DNA of 64,000 bases from Schistosoma mansoni (Eukaryota; Platyhelminthes; Trematoda; Strigeidida; Schistosomatidae): NCBI RefSeq assembly GCF_000237925.1, contig NC_031495.1, positions 63,594,939 to 63,658,938 of the forward strand, given 5' to 3'. Below the pieces are notes generated by a model. It was given only the letters and a program-made list of their open reading frames with translations, was not told the DNA's origin and ran no database searches. Position numbers and translations under genes: made by a program. Each line of letters opens with the position of its first letter. Within the stretch, counting starts at the first letter, position 1. Positions 33,298 through 46,649 of the stretch are shown in pieces.

Positions 33298-35089
33298 AAA
33301 CATTCACACTATTGTAACTCATAAGGAAACTTTTTGTTTAATATTAACAAATTTTTAACTTTAAACCTTCCAGGTAAAACAAGTGACTAATGAGTTATTT
33401 CACTCAAAAATAACCCATACATATCAAAAGTGTAAATTCCGTATTATTTTATTGTTTTATTTGATCTACTTATAAGTTTATAAGTAGCATAAATCTATAA
33501 CGCTATTTATAACGCTATTTAACTTTCTTGAAATAAATGTCTTTAACCATGTATACTTTTTAAAGCCAGTTCACTCTGTCTAAACGTTTCTTTGTGATGA
33601 AAGTGAAGGCAAACATGTTAGAAGTCCGGATCAAGAGTACATAATTTTACGTAAACTGAGACAAAAAGAATACAATTACGTATGTCGTTAAACGAAAAAG
33701 AAACAAATTGGCGTAGATTCAGCGACATTTCAAACCTATGGCGACTAAAAGGGGGAAATGTCGTACCATTTCCCTACCTCAGGAGAAAAATGATAATTTT
33801 CGGCTCGTTTCCCCTTGGTTTCCCACGTTTTAGCCTTTATTTCTCCTTTTTGGCTTTCTTGGGCATTAGAAATTAACCCAGGATGATGGTTTTATTTACA
33901 GGAGAGTACCCTGAAAATATATTATAACACTTATAATATCCGATCAAAAACCGTGTCCAATAAAACAGAAAACTGAACGATGTACGTAGTGCTTAATTAA
34001 ACGCTCGAAATAACGTAGGTATCAATTAACTGCAAGTGAAGTCTATTCCTAATTAGTACAAATAAATAATAGATATTACATATAAATTTGATTATATATC
34101 CAACCTCTCGCAAAGAGATCTATGATATTTCGGTGTAATTATGAAAATCATTATATCTGCATGTCACAGTTGATGGTGTAGATGAAAGATTGATCCAACT
34201 TACTTCATATATATTCTATCGGCTTAACGCGTCTGAAGGAAAGGTATATTAACGGTTGATTCAGGGTACATAAGATTCTCAGATTTCATGGGTTCGTTTC
34301 GTCAGACTGACTAAAAGATTATAAACAAAGGCAGCAAATGTGTCTACTCAACATATAACTCCTTGCAATCGTTAACTTAATTCATACTACATGATGAACA
34401 GTCCATTAGTGACACAGGCATTAAATGAAATAATAATAGTTTAAACACCCACACAATCACACATGAGAATAATAGGTTTACAATTATAAGGACGTGATTT
34501 TAGGAGTTTATTTACTAAATATCACAATTTCTTATGAAGAGAACAAAGTTGTCAGTATCGTGGAAGTAATTCAGTGTTCACGTGATGTTTAATTTGATGA
34601 AGTCTACCTAAATATTAGAATCAATCCCGGAGGCATGTAACGACATAAAAGCTGCTACAGTACCATAATTTCATTGTAGTTCGTACTTCTAAAAGCCAAC
34701 CGTTTAGGCGCTTTACTTGTAAATCAAATGTATTAAATTGTGAACCACCGTCCAGTCACTGATTAATATCAGGTTTATAAAAGTTTACAAGGTGTCTGAT
34801 CTGTGATCAACAAGTTTGGTCTCTAAGTTGTTTAATCACCTCCGGTTTCACATTTCTAATACTCACATCAGAGTACAAATTAATGCAAATTCACCTTGAC
34901 CAAGAAGAACTTGGAATTGACATATTCAGACCTATTATGAGTTTGGTTGTACAAAAGATATTTTGCATCATTTCTTTCGTGCTACTTAAACTTTTACTGA
35001 TTTATTTGGGTTCCTTGTTTACTATGAAGAAGTGGCTTACTTTAGGTCACGAAATGACAGAAATGCAATGTCACAAGGGGGTTTTGTGG
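33298..35089. other. no recognised feature beyond the 3' UTR
   Basis: Probable 3' UTR of the preceding gene to about 33560, then unique-looking AT-rich DNA. The 64-codon open frame at 33682 has no recognisable motif and I do not call it. Confidence 0.5.
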
Positions 35090-35312
35090 AGATATTAGTA
35101 ATTTTATATAGTTGGATGCCGGCTCAGTGGTCTGTCGGTTAAGTGCTCTGGAGCGAGACTGGTAGGTCATGGGTTCGAATCTCGCGAGGCGGGGTCGTGG
35201 ATGCACACTGCTGAGGAGTCTCACAATGGGACGAAACGGCCGTCCAGTGCTTCCAGGTTTTCCACGGTGGTCTAGCTTCAATTGACTCATGATCTTAACT
35301 ATATAGAAATAT
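35090..35312 (+). repeat. SINE-B with inverted left end
   Basis: The left 25 bases (GGGGGTTTTGTGGAGATATTAG) are the reversed 3' end of the family. From 35114 it runs plus: box A-like TCAGTGGTCTGTCGG, box B-like GGGTTCGAATCTCG (35171), hammerhead, 3' part to about 35310. Confidence 0.8.
35201..35255 (+). ncRNA. hammerhead ribozyme (SINE-B)
   Basis: GCACACTG, CTGAGGAG, stem II GTCTC/GGGAC, CGAAAC, self-complementary stem III ACGGCCGT, GTC, then CAGTGC. Core intact. Confidence 0.8.
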
Positions 35313-36699
35313 AATGTTTCTACTCTTTGGGATATAACTATATATATATATATAGACTTTCTACTTATTGCTCAATTTATTTGAAACTATCAAGCCGGAA
35401 CTTGGTGTTGATATTGACTTTGTCTTTTGGATAAATTTCACTGCTATTCATTTGGAAGTGGACACTTACTGAAGGAAAGATACTATATCCTCTAAAACAA
35501 AGTAACGTTTTGGAAATCTCAACGTCCTAGCTGGATATCTGGTGGTCCAAACTCCTCCCAGCAGCAATTATACCTTTGTTATGAGCAGCACGATTATGGA
35601 GAAAGCTATATCATAAAAAGTTTGTCTCTTTTTCCTTTCATATTATATGAAATCTCGTGTAGGCGGGAACACATAACCTGGACGGAGTGGATCGGCCATG
35701 CAGATATGGTCAACAGCCTGTTGTGGCCCCTTTCTAATGACCTCTTGTAGGCACCTAATTTTCCCCTGAACGAGTTAGTGTTTGGTATGCTCACAAGCAC
35801 AACTATGCGCGTTGACAGATATCAACTAAAATTTTGATCAGCCAATTACAACATGCATGTTGGCCTTGGAATGAACATATGTTGGCACAGTTCGTAACTC
35901 GTCACTAGGAAGAAGGATCGAAGTATCCCACCAGATACTGGGTTCTCCGAGAATCAGTTGTAATTTCTTCGTCCTGTGGTGGTAGTGGTTCTAACCACAC
36001 AAACCCCAGAGTTGAACATGAGATAGCTGGGAAAATGGATATTCAACAATTCACACAAAGAGAAGGTCAACAATGGAGGAGGCGGGAATATTCATTCGAG
36101 ATCTAATCGGATGGCATGGCTTAACCTTACAGGCACGGTCATTTTCGTGTGACTTATCTCTTCTATCCATATTAAATATATATAGTTCTGTCGCCAGACT
36201 AGATTGGCTCTCCATTATATGTTGGTGGCTCTTACGATGGGACGAGTCGTTGTAGACAACCATGTGACCTCCACATAGGGTCTTATAGATTGGGTAGTGA
36301 CATCGTGAAAAATCTACGATTTTAGGTTGAGGTCTATTATTAGAGCAGTTATTAATAACGAAGTAAACCATTATTCTACAGTTTTATCGACAACATTCTT
36401 GAATACCTATGATACAGTTCAGCAGACGTCCAAGACGCCATTAAACTGGAATCCATTGAAGAGTTCTCGTTATGTGATATTCATCTGAGACCAGTCGTTT
36501 CGTTTGCTTGATGGCTCTTTACCTCAGTTGCTTCGATTTCCCGCTGAGCGATACCCTGTGCCCATACATTCATCTTAAATAGAGTTGTAATGTTTAACTA
36601 CACCTGCCACTCCATTGTATAGCTATCAGGAGTGACTCCATACATCTTGCATTAATGTTTCAGGTTGCTCTTTAAAATTAAGTTGAGGCCATGGAGTTA
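35313..36699. other. unassigned, perhaps decayed LINE
   Basis: No intact frame. A 106-codon reverse frame at 36051-36371 has no motif I recognise. The neighbouring endonuclease remnant makes a decayed reverse-strand LINE body plausible, but I see no RT motif. Confidence 0.35.
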
Positions 36700-37000
36700 A
36701 TTACCTCAATACCGGCCTTCTATATGCTAGGATAAACCACTGCAGCAATAAACTTGAAAATGAAGACTGCATGATCACTTCTCCCTATAGGCGGACGTTA
36801 TTCGATCTATTTGACATCTTCAGCGCTATTCGTAAGCGAAAATCTATCTACTCTATACGATAATGAAGAGCAAGAGAAGTTGATGCATATACAGGAACCT
36901 TACCCACAGAGTTGAGAATTTCGATCTAGTTATCCACCTCATTCATCAAACTAATAGTGCAAGTTTTATAATGTCTGTGACAGTAAATAACTCTACAAAG
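36700..37000 (-). mobile_element. CR1-like LINE endonuclease remnant
   Basis: The reverse strand near 36755-36840 reads 'VDRFSLTNSAEDV' then 'PPIGRSDHAVFIFKF', matching the conserved SDHA.. block of apurinic endonuclease domains in CR1-like LINEs (SR1/Perere types in schistosomes). Heavily decayed. Confidence 0.55.
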
Positions 37001-38082
37001 CAAAAAGTTCAGTAATTCGTCGGCAATGGTGCGGTTCTCATTAGTTTTATTATACATAGGTAAGCTGAAAGCTCTTGATAAAGCACTCACATCCGTTCAC
37101 AACTGAGTACTCCGTGCTACACATAACCTTAGATCATATACTTCCCGACACATAGATTATCTTCCAAGTAAATCTTTTGACCTCTTCATTCCTAACTTCT
37201 GTTCAGAATCCCCGACTATATAGAAGTTACAGACAACAGATTTATCAAACACTGAATATCCATTATATCTTTAAGCCCTTGGTTGACTCCACTATAATAT
37301 TATTTTCAGACTAAATTACGTATACAATATTTCAGTTAACTTTACTTACATAATAGTGGTAGGAAAAAGCTATTCCCAAATGTAGGCAGGAGACCAGTTG
37401 TCGGACATTCAAACATGCGCAAACAGCCATACCAGTAGACAGAATTAACTTGAGCTAGATAATTAATTTTGAACAGTATTTAGTTTGTTCATGCTGAACA
37501 GACGATGAATAAAATATACGGACATGTACAGATAATCAAACGTAGAGATAGGGAAAACGCATTCGAAAAACACATGGGTAAATGTCAGCAATTAACTGAG
37601 CGAGAATGAGTACAACAATTTTGAAGGCATTAACAAGAACAAATACATGAAGGCATAGAAAATCGCCAATGAGACTAAAATGATTTATCTGTCCAATCAT
37701 TTGTTTGGTTTTACATTGTTTAAATATTTGGGTGAATAATCGGATGCATTATGGAGAAACTTGTTCAGAAACCATTTTGTTAAGGTTTATGGCAGTTTGT
37801 CAGTAAGGAGGAATCACTCAGACCCTAATAATCTATTGGTCCCATAACTTCAGAAGGTACTGAAGAAGTCACGTGCTCCCGGTTTGGGGGGACCTTTGTG
37901 CAAATATTCTTAGCTAATATGAACCACAAATATCTGCTATCGTTGTCATTCCGTTTGTTTTCTGCTCAGTAACTTCGTTTCAGTTTCAGTCTCATGTGTT
38001 TTAAAGAAAAGTGGGTCATGTGGAGGACAAAGATAGCCGAAAATTAACGTACAGAGTTTAGGTTTCCATTTGAACCACCTGA
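37001..38082. other. no recognised feature
   Basis: Unique-looking sequence with no exon or repeat recognised. Confidence 0.45.
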
Positions 38083-38224
38083 AACCGAACCCATACATGA
38101 AATTTGTCCTACATAGTCCTTAAAGCTGAACCGGAAAATCCTCACTGTATCCATCGAGTCAACATGTTTTCCTTTTTCATCTTTTATACCTAAGTTCCTA
38201 CCGAGAGGTATCGGTGATCCAGTG
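38083..38224. repeat. 142-bp perfect direct repeat, copy 1
   Basis: Identical base for base to 38535-38676 by direct reading; offset 452 bp. Confidence 0.95.
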
Positions 38225-38236
38225 TGTGGGGAGTAG

Positions 38237-38530
38237 TGTAACGTCATGTACTATATTACACCTATATAGTTTATTCTAGTTTCTGGACAAGCCAATTCAC
38301 CTATAATGTTATGAGTCATATTTTGATCTTGTTAATTATTCGCTTATTGACCTTGACTATATTTTTTATATGAGCGCATGTGTATGCACATTTCGTACCT
38401 TATTCATCGCATGTCTGTCATTCATTTTTGTCTGACTATAAATGTTGATTAATGCTTGCTCATAGCGAGTTGGCTTCCCAGCCATCTCCACTATGCGTCA
38501 TCTTTCCTTCGCTTACTTACATTTGCTAGT
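38237..38530 (+). repeat. dispersed repeat I, copy 2 (possible solo LTR)
   Basis: Begins TGTAACGTC after a purine-rich GTGGGGAGTAG, similar to the junction before the 3' LTR of the 50-kb element, and matches 26515-26730 and the reverse of 59880-60370. LTR identity is a guess from these ends. Confidence 0.5.
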
Positions 38531-38534
38531 GTGC

Positions 38535-38676
38535 AACCGAACCCATACATGAAATTTGTCCTACATAGTCCTTAAAGCTGAACCGGAAAATCCTCACTGT
38601 ATCCATCGAGTCAACATGTTTTCCTTTTTCATCTTTTATACCTAAGTTCCTACCGAGAGGTATCGGTGATCCAGTG
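38535..38676. repeat. 142-bp perfect direct repeat, copy 2
   Basis: Second copy; ends 415 bp before the RPL23 start codon. Either a partial 452-bp tandem duplication or an assembly artefact. Confidence 0.95.
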
Positions 38677-39091
38677 CCACTAGATACGGAAGTCCGTTAA
38701 GGGTAAGCTTTCTTCCGTCCAGAATCATTTGAACCGTAACAATCACAAAAAGTGTCTGACATTACCTATTTATTATGGATTTGAACTAAAACAATTCCGC
38801 TGCAACGAGAACCAATTGCTTTGGAAACAGCTAGTCGTACCAGTGTTTACCAACAACACTAGGTTTTAGACCATTAGCTTTTATTGTCTAAACGGTTTCC
38901 TTTCGTGGACACCAGTCACTGTCATAAAGCATGTCACCTAATGATCTTAAACATGTGGTAGAATCACATAAATAGTTCACAAATTTCGTCTGTCATAATT
39001 TGATTCAATGTTACATTGAATGATGTTTACACAAACACACTTAGGTTGTGCTACTTTGTCAATACTTTTTAACCGCGGTTAGACCTGCATC

Positions 39092-41051
39092 ATGCCGAAG
39101 CGTGGTGAGTTCCTCGTTTTGTTTAGCATTAGACTTGATGCATAGCCTGTTTCGTCCAGATTGTATCTATAGCTTTTCATTTAACTAGGAAGGGGTGGTT
39201 CATCTGGTGGAAAGTTCCGAATTTCATTGGCTCTTCCTGTTGGAGCTATAATGAACTGTGCTGACAATAGTGGTGCCAAAAATTTGTATGTAATAGCCAC
39301 GTTTGGCGTTCGAGGTCGCTTGAACCGTCTTCCATCAGCAGCAACTGGTGACCTCATTGTTTGCTCAGTTAAAAAAGGGAAACCAGAACTAAGGAAAAAA
39401 GTGTTGTATGCTGTAGTTGTCAGACAACGTAAGGCCTTCAGACGTAAAAACGGGGTGTTTATTTATTTCGAGGATAACGCTGGTGTGATTGTCAACAACA
39501 AGGGAGAACTTAAAGGTGAAGTTTAAAGAATTTAACTTCTTGTTTTTGTCACTATGTTAGGGTCACCATGCCCTTTACAGGTTTATTCACGTTAAATTAG
39601 TATGCTTGCGTTAACTAAAAACCCGGTAGTGAGGTCTTTGCAGATATATTCTCATGATCGGATACAGGATCATCGATAGACTAAATTAAGGTGACAGAAT
39701 CTTATGAAAGACTCGAGTTCAGGTTCTGAAATATATCCAGATACATTACTTAGACCGTTCAATAAGTGATCATGTTAATGCTTCGGACGAACTACGATTA
39801 ACTCTTTCCAATCAACCTTTTGTATATCATTCAAAGACTCATTACCTAGTAACCTTCAATGCCTCTATATTTGTAATCGATCCTTTAGAGCTTGAATTTG
39901 CATTTGTCTGAAGTCACATCAAGAATAATAGATTAACAGTTTTCCATCGTAGTAGAAAAAACTATTCGATCCAACATATAATCAATGGTAATCTGGTGAG
40001 TTCTTTGATAGTGCTACCCTTACCTTTCGAGAAATATGCTACAGGTAAGGTTTTCAATTGTTCCCTAGATTGTAAGTGGATTATATCATGGATTAGTTTA
40101 ATAGCATTCTTAGTATTAGATAGTTGCATCTCAAGATTTCATTTAGTGAGACCGAAAAGGAATGATAGTATCACTGAATAAGGAATTCAGTTGTCATTAA
40201 TGTTACTTTAAGGAAACATTGCGTGTTCTCAATCGGTCAACATACGATTGTTTGTAGTGTTCTTTCCGGCTGTTTCTAAATAAATTGTCTTACTAAACGG
40301 TGTTCTTGTTGGACTTTTAACTGGCTGCTTTCACGTCTTGTTTGTGCATTTTACTGGAGTCATGTTTGACCAGGATTTATCTTCAAATATTAAGGTAGTG
40401 AGGGTTACTAACCCAGACGAAGTTGTGACTGATTTCGCATTTTCGTGACGTAGTCCGCCAAATGTATAATCGTCGATCGTGCTATGACTGCCTAGTTTGT
40501 TAACGATTACTGTTTAAAGCATTCACTAATGTCTATATTACTTGATTAGACAGTAATCTAGTTGGAGACTTCAAAGAAATAGTCCACGCAGTAACAAGAG
40601 TACTACTGCTAGTTAAGTTCAGTAAATTGGTGTATTGAATAAAATCTCGTGCCTATTGTTTCCATTAAATAGTAAGGCTTAATGACCTTACGTACCTGCC
40701 CTAAAATATTATTAGCACTTACAAACTGACTGGTAGTTTTACATGTTAGTCTGACAAGTTGGTTGAACTTCAGTTTTAAGTAGGTATGCAATCTTCCATT
40801 ACTTTCAAAGCAAACGTAATTCATTTCCGTCTTCATGAATAATCACTATGTAAGGTTTTTGCCATTACCTTATGTTAATTTGATTTTTTAAAGACGTTTA
40901 ATAGAAAGAACATAACACTTCACTTGTCAAGTCATCCAGTAAAGTAAACCCTACTTTTTTCATTTCAGGCTCGGCAATTACCGGTCCTGTGGCTAAAGAA
41001 TGCGCTGATATGTGGCCAAAGATTGCATCAACCGCCAGTTCAATTCATTAA
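39092..41051 (+). CDS. RPL23: 60S ribosomal protein L23 (uL14)
   Basis: Three coding exons: 39092-39104, 39189-39515 and 40969-41051. Introns begin GTGAGT (39105) and GTGAAG (39516) and end CTAG (39188) and TTTCAG (40968). The spliced product is 140 residues, the family's usual length, starting [20 protein letters not shown]. Typical uL14 blocks are seen: '[12 protein letters not shown]' (about 29-40), '[11 protein letters not shown]', 'VVRQRK', '[20 protein letters not shown]', '[16 protein letters not shown]'. It is a large-subunit rRNA-binding protein of the cytosolic ribosome, near the factor-binding side and an intersubunit bridge. A pyrimidine-rich stretch (ACTTTTTAACC, 39063-39073) ahead of the start could be the 5' end region. 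The pre-intron exon 2 frame is untouched by repeats, and the 1453-bp intron 2 shows nothing notable. Certain. Confidence 0.97.
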
Positions 41052-41053
41052 TT

Positions 41054-41059
41054 AATAAA
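41054..41059 (+). terminator. poly(A) signal candidate of RPL23
   Basis: AATAAA two bases after the TAA stop, implying a very short 3' UTR. Confidence 0.6.
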
Positions 41060-43170
41060 TTTGTATCATTGGCCTATTCTCTGTCTTTTAAATCCATCAT
41101 GCATTAAGTAATGTCTTCAGGTTGGACCTTCTATCTGTCTGATGACAGGTTTTGGGGGTTCTTCTAAAGACGTCCACTGGTATGATCTATTATCTGTTGG
41201 TTAAGTGATTTAGCTAGCATGATGTTTGTTTAGTTGAAATCATTTGATTTATCTTATTAGTCTGTCTTAATCCTGTCTTTGTTGTCAGCCGTTTAAAATG
41301 ACCTCAAATAGTTTCATATTGAGTAATTTGGAGTTTTGTGCTTGAATCAAAATACATGACAGAGAGTAGGATATATAATTTGGAGCATTAGAGGGTACAG
41401 TGCGATTTACGTCGGTCTTGATCGATTTGATCACACATCTTAATGGGATGTTTGCAATTCTATTCATTGTCCTCTAAGTCGCAAACCCAAGCTTGATGCC
41501 TATTACCTCTTCAAATACTCTCTCATATATTACGTAAGATAGCGTTTTTGGTCCATAAAGCCTTAGGTTGGTATCTCATTAGTCTTAACTGATGTGATAA
41601 TACCAACTGTAGATGGGAGCTGTGTGGTACCGTCGCCGCTTATGTACGACTTAGAACGTGGTATGAGGACTCAGCCCAAGCTGTCCACAAACAGAATTTA
41701 AGTGATGATCGGAATGAAGTGGGAAAAGACTAATTCGGCTCGATGATCTAATTAAAACTAAAAGACAGCGAGTGCTGAATATACTGCCGAAAGTTTTCGG
41801 TGTTATCTTCAATACTTCTGTATGAACCCTCACGCCATATCCTAGATATTTCCACGTGTCCCTCGAAATATACAGATATTTTACAACCGATGGCCATCAA
41901 CTTGGCGTGCATAACAGTCTTAGGTGTTAACGACCCCCGATTATATCAAGTGGTTCTCCTCACTTTCGTATAACATTATTACCCAGTGCAGTACGAGAGT
42001 CGTGCGAATGGAAAGACAGTGAAGTACTTGTTAGTTCACAAACTAGACCCAAGACGTATCTGGGCGAATATCACAGCAGGATTCAGTAGCATGGATAATA
42101 GTAGTGTTAAATTTGAGGATGTGAGCATCCATGTAGTAGAGTTATCACTGATTTAACAAGCATCTCGTAAACAATATTGTGTGCCCCATTATATGTGCTT
42201 GATTTTAGGGATATGATGAATATATTCTCAAGATAACGGTCGAGTGGACCAGTCCTAGGAGGTCATTGGCTGGGGTCCTGGAACGAATACGAAGATCTCA
42301 TCGTTCCCCACCAGTGACACAGGAGAAGCATTCATCTATCATATGACGAGCACACGGGACGTCAGCCCTGCTAGTCTTATGATATACTTTGCTGATATTT
42401 GGTTATAGAATTACTAACATGCTAATGGAATAACCCAATGGACGTAGGGTACCAAAGAGATATGGTAAATCGGTTAACAAAGCCGTAAATCTTTATCCAC
42501 TGAAGTGGCTGGTATACTTGTTACACAGACTTGACCGCCGCCTACACCAACGTACAATGGTGACTAACAGTTCATTTGAAATAATTAAAAAACACCCAAC
42601 AGTCTATGGACCCGAAACGAAATTCACACCACAATCCTAATGAATGGTAGATAGCCTATCTTGTTAGTTCGAAATCCGTCGCAGTACCGTGGGTATATTT
42701 ACTCGTCGTTTTCCTCCAAATTTGAGATCGTAAAATCTCATACTCCTTATTCACTAATCGCATTTAATCCACTCAAACCGTAACCTTTGTTAATTTTTCT
42801 TGTTATCATTGATATTACTACTAATTTGCCATCATTAACATATACCTCGTCAACTTCAGTTGGGAGACATTTGAGCCAGAATACTGTGCATTCCCATATT
42901 TTTATCGAATCTCTGCAGGGTTTGATATTTTCGAAATAAAGCTATGAAAAGAATCTACATACGTATATGCTATATACAACTTTTGAAGAATGAATTCTCA
43001 TTAAACAAAGCTTATGACAAAAGTTGATAGTTTGAAAGGACTTGATTAAGATGCTCATTTCGAACCATTTAAACATTACTCCATAATTTCCCATCTATAA
43101 CTAGCGAAAAATTGAAAGACTAGTAAAATATATTTATGTTAGGATGAGAGATAAATACAAGTAGTAATAA
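41060..43170. other. intergenic space between convergent genes
   Basis: About 2.1 kb between the ends of RPL23 and CRCP. No exon, SINE, RTE tail or ribozyme recognised. Confidence 0.5.
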
Positions 43171-45790
43171 TTATGTGACATCTTCAGATGCCTCTAATGT
43201 ACCAGTGGAATTGATCATTTGACTTGCAGTAACACCATCGGGAAAATGCTTTTGTACTAATTGTAGGAGTTGGTCAGCTTGACTGTTAGATAATCGAGAA
43301 TCCAAATCGCTGATTATCTGCAACAGAAATCCAGATAAATGTAATCAACAATCTGCTGGTTGCAACCCAGTATTAAACAAGCCTGCTTTTATATTAAAAC
43401 CAGGGAACTAAAACTAGAATGCTGACTGTAATCTAACTAAATATCTTCCACAGTCGAAATAATTTTCCAGAACTTCTCGATATACACTGTCGACACTAGG
43501 CTTTTGAAGCAAACATTATGAAGACAACTCTTGTCAATCCATGTTCCAAAAAGAACATTTTGGTCACTGAAACGAAGTGAGAATTGGAAGCGTTTCATTC
43601 TCAACAAATTAATTCTATCTGTTACGTACTATATACTCGCCCCATGTAATTGTGGGTTTATACTGGTACGTTTCGAAATGAGTTGTTGAATAAAGACCCC
43701 AAGTGCCCTGGTACGGCCGAGTGGGAAGGGCCCTCTCTCGAAATGCTCTCACACGGCAAAGCGTTGTGCGGCTTCTGCCAGGGAAGTTCTACTCACTGCC
43801 TTCTCATGGCGGGGGTGTTGTTTACAAAATTGAGAGGACGAAAAGCGAATGTACGGCGCTTTAACCGGGTTGGTGGACACGGAATGTTCATCTAGGGGAG
43901 TTGGAAAACACGGATTCAAAACCGATGGTGCACATGGGCTCCAATATCCTGAGGGAACAAATGGCGTATGAACCAATTGTTGGTCACCGGCTACCATGGG
44001 ACTGCATCTTCTTACGATGCTCCACTGCCTTGTGGACTAGACCTTCAGGTCAAAGGCTCGGGGTGTGGCCCCCTAAGAAAACCACCTGCTTCAGTTTGGG
44101 CACCTGGGCAGTATCACAGCCCTCACACAAATCAAATGAGATTTGTGAGGCGCATATTTATCTGGTGCTTCCTTGTACCAATATTTATGTGTTTAAATAA
44201 TAAATAAATCTTTGCACTAAAGGTTAGGTATCATGAAAAGCACAACACAAAATAACATGGAAACTATATAAATAAATGCTGCAAATCATTCAGCATTACT
44301 GAATAGAAAAGACGGGTACAACTCCAATAAATATCCATGATAGGTTTTTTTCTTCCCTAAAAGTGTACCTTACCCCGAAGAGCATAAAATACAACTCCAC
44401 CAAGATAGCCGCTGACAAACTGACCGTCTTTCTCAACTAATCTTAGTACCACAAAAGTCTCATATGGGAATCACGTAGACAACATAAGTAAAAGGTGTCG
44501 CCGACTTATACACTTCAAACCATCACCAACGTTATCATAGTCTCTACCACAACACCTAGAATCACCAGTATTTACAAGCTGTTGTGAGCGAAGCAATTTT
44601 AAAAAAGAACATATAATTAAACACGATCGCTGAGTATCTTTATCTTAAATATTAAGGCTATAGCTGGAAATAAAGCGACCACCTTGTTTGGAAACGCATT
44701 CTATTTAGGTAAATATGTGGATAGTAGAATGATATTTTAGTTCACCAAGTATTCGAGCAACTGTTAAATACCACTTTACACCAATCTACTTATTGCAACT
44801 GTCATATAATAAGTGTATAAATTACGGTCCATAGCCAGACAAACGCAAACACCGGACGGGAAGTATCTTCCATAGAATTACACAATCTAATCAAATAATT
44901 AAAAGCCAACTGACTTGGATACTGTCTACAAGTAGTTGATCTGGAAGAAGCACACCGATTAAAAGTGGTTGGAAAATATGGCTGGTGACTATGACTAAAA
45001 TCAACCTACATGTCTATACTGAATAGTGATACTTTTAGAGCTTAATGGGGCAACCAGTGGTGAGTAAACAATGTTGCACTACATTTGTGCTTGGAAAACC
45101 AAGTTACCTGAAAGTGACTAACTGGAATTATGAGAATGATTGTGGAACTATTTTAGTCAACCCAATACTTCAAGTGTACACAATTTTGCAAAATTATGAA
45201 AGGTTACTCCAAAAAAACCAGTATCTACGAAGTGACGTTTCATGTTAAGTGACTGACTTTAAGCCTTGGAGAATAAAATATGAGATGTGTAATCACGTGC
45301 CACGAGCTGTCAACCACAAATAATATCGAGTTATAGCCAAGTGGTTACATAGACGTTTGACAGAACTATCTTCAAGGGGATGTACAAACGCCTAACTGTA
45401 ATAGAATGTCTATTTTCAGTGGCAACATGTACACAAAAACAAATGACAATACATTTCGTGGTGAGAACGTATATCTATCGTATATATGGATGTTTCAAAA
45501 ACAATATAACTCACTACTGATAGCTCCACTTGACTGCTGGGACAGTGATTGATAAGCATTAGGATTTCAGACTTTGTTAAATCAAATACCTTGACATCAT
45601 TAGCAAATCCCTGTACTCCTGACTCTGTTTGTTTGCTACAAGGTGACTTGGTATTTAAATACTTTGCGCTTGTATACAATAGCGTTTGCTGGCGTCTGAC
45701 TTTCTTTTTCGATTCAAGTTTATCTTTGATAAGCTTCAGAACTTCGAGATTTGTTAAAAGCCTGGGATTTTGGGGATCAATGAGCTCCAT
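43171..45790 (-). CDS. CRCP: RNA polymerase III subunit RPC9 / CRCP
   Basis: Two coding exons on the minus strand: 45790-45515 (92 codons) and 43317-43171 (48 codons plus TAA), split by a 2197-bp phase-0 intron with GTGAGT donor and TTGCAG acceptor. The product is 140 residues (human CRCP is about 148). Matches to the Rpb4/RPC9 family: 'LLTNLEVLKLIKDKL' near the N-terminus, 'YLNTKSPCSKQ' (about 45-55), 'FDLTKSEILMLINHCPSSQVEL' (about 70-91), then 'SRLSNSQADQLLQLVQKHFP' in exon 2, the helical HRDC-like fold that pairs with RPC8 to form the Pol III stalk. In-frame TGA stands directly before the ATG, fixing the start. It converges with RPL23. The intron contains an element E insertion (43699-44206). 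Confidence 0.92.
43699..44206 (+). mobile_element. element E within the CRCP intron
   Basis: About 508 bp, sense orientation ending GTTTAAATAATAAATA, antisense to CRCP transcription only in the sense that it lies on the opposite strand. Nearly full-length relative to 6141-6655; TSD not clear. The 81- and 99-codon open frames inside it are not genes. Confidence 0.8.
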
Positions 45791-46649
45791 TCAACTTGAA
45801 TGATATTTTATCAGTTGGACTCTAAGTTTCGCTTAACTATCACAGCTCCTGTCCAGAATACGAATCCCCAAGATATGGAAACAAGGACGAAACATAAAAA
45901 CCAAAACAACTTTTGCCGCGCGTGACGAGGGACTTGGTACATCCCGGGTGAGAGCCTGGCAACTGTCAAGGAGACACAATATGCTATTCAATGTTCCAAA
46001 GCTCAGTTTGTCACACTTATGAAGTCTTACGAGAAAGAAAACACAGGATGTTAAGTGGTTTCGAGTTAATTCTTATTAAAACAGATGTTGATCCAAAAGT
46101 ATTTAGGTTTAAATGGTTCCGTACGGTTTCAAATGGTCCCGGACGGAATAGAGAAAGCTTTCTCTTAACGGACTTCTGTATCTAGTAGCAGTGGGTGACC
46201 TGTGCCTCCATGTAGGAGCCTAGGTATATTTGACATCGGAGAAGAAAAATTATCTATATGTTATGGTGAAATATTGTCCGTAGTTTATAAGAATATGTAA
46301 AGTTTTCTTTTAAAGGACTCCTGGAAAGTCTCTAGACTAGCTCAGGCGCCAATAAATTACAGAATTTAAAGACTCATAGGGATTAAAAAGTGTGTTGTTG
46401 GTTTGCTCTGCTATGTTCTTGAGTGTTTCCCTAATTTTGTGTTGGGACTGAGCTTAAGTAGGTATTTAAGTGGATGACCAAAAGCGTTTAGGATACTGTA
46501 TGTCAATCAGTGACGCCCATTCTCTACTCGGTAAAGGTTTAGTGAGTTGAGACGCTCTTAATAAGGCTTAAAATTGAGTCCACGAACTGATTTTTTGGCT
46601 CACCGTCTGATTCATTCCAGTTCTTATTCTTTGTGAGTGGGGGAGTAAA
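45791..46649. other. upstream region of CRCP
   Basis: Expected 5' UTR/promoter side of CRCP. A GC-rich patch GCCGCGCGTGACG lies at 45913-45925; no TATA box chosen with confidence. Confidence 0.4.

Noticed and set aside
33682-33876. 64-codon frame ending 'FPRFSLYFSFLAFLG'
   Set aside because: Hydrophobic but without splice, homology or composition support; lies just beyond the 3' UTR of the CFAP90-like gene.
43650-44207. Open frames of 79-99 codons on both strands
   Set aside because: They lie wholly within element E, a repeat also present at 6.1 and 29.3 kb, inside the CRCP intron.
45549-45803. 84-codon plus-strand frame
   Set aside because: Antisense shadow of CRCP exon 1.
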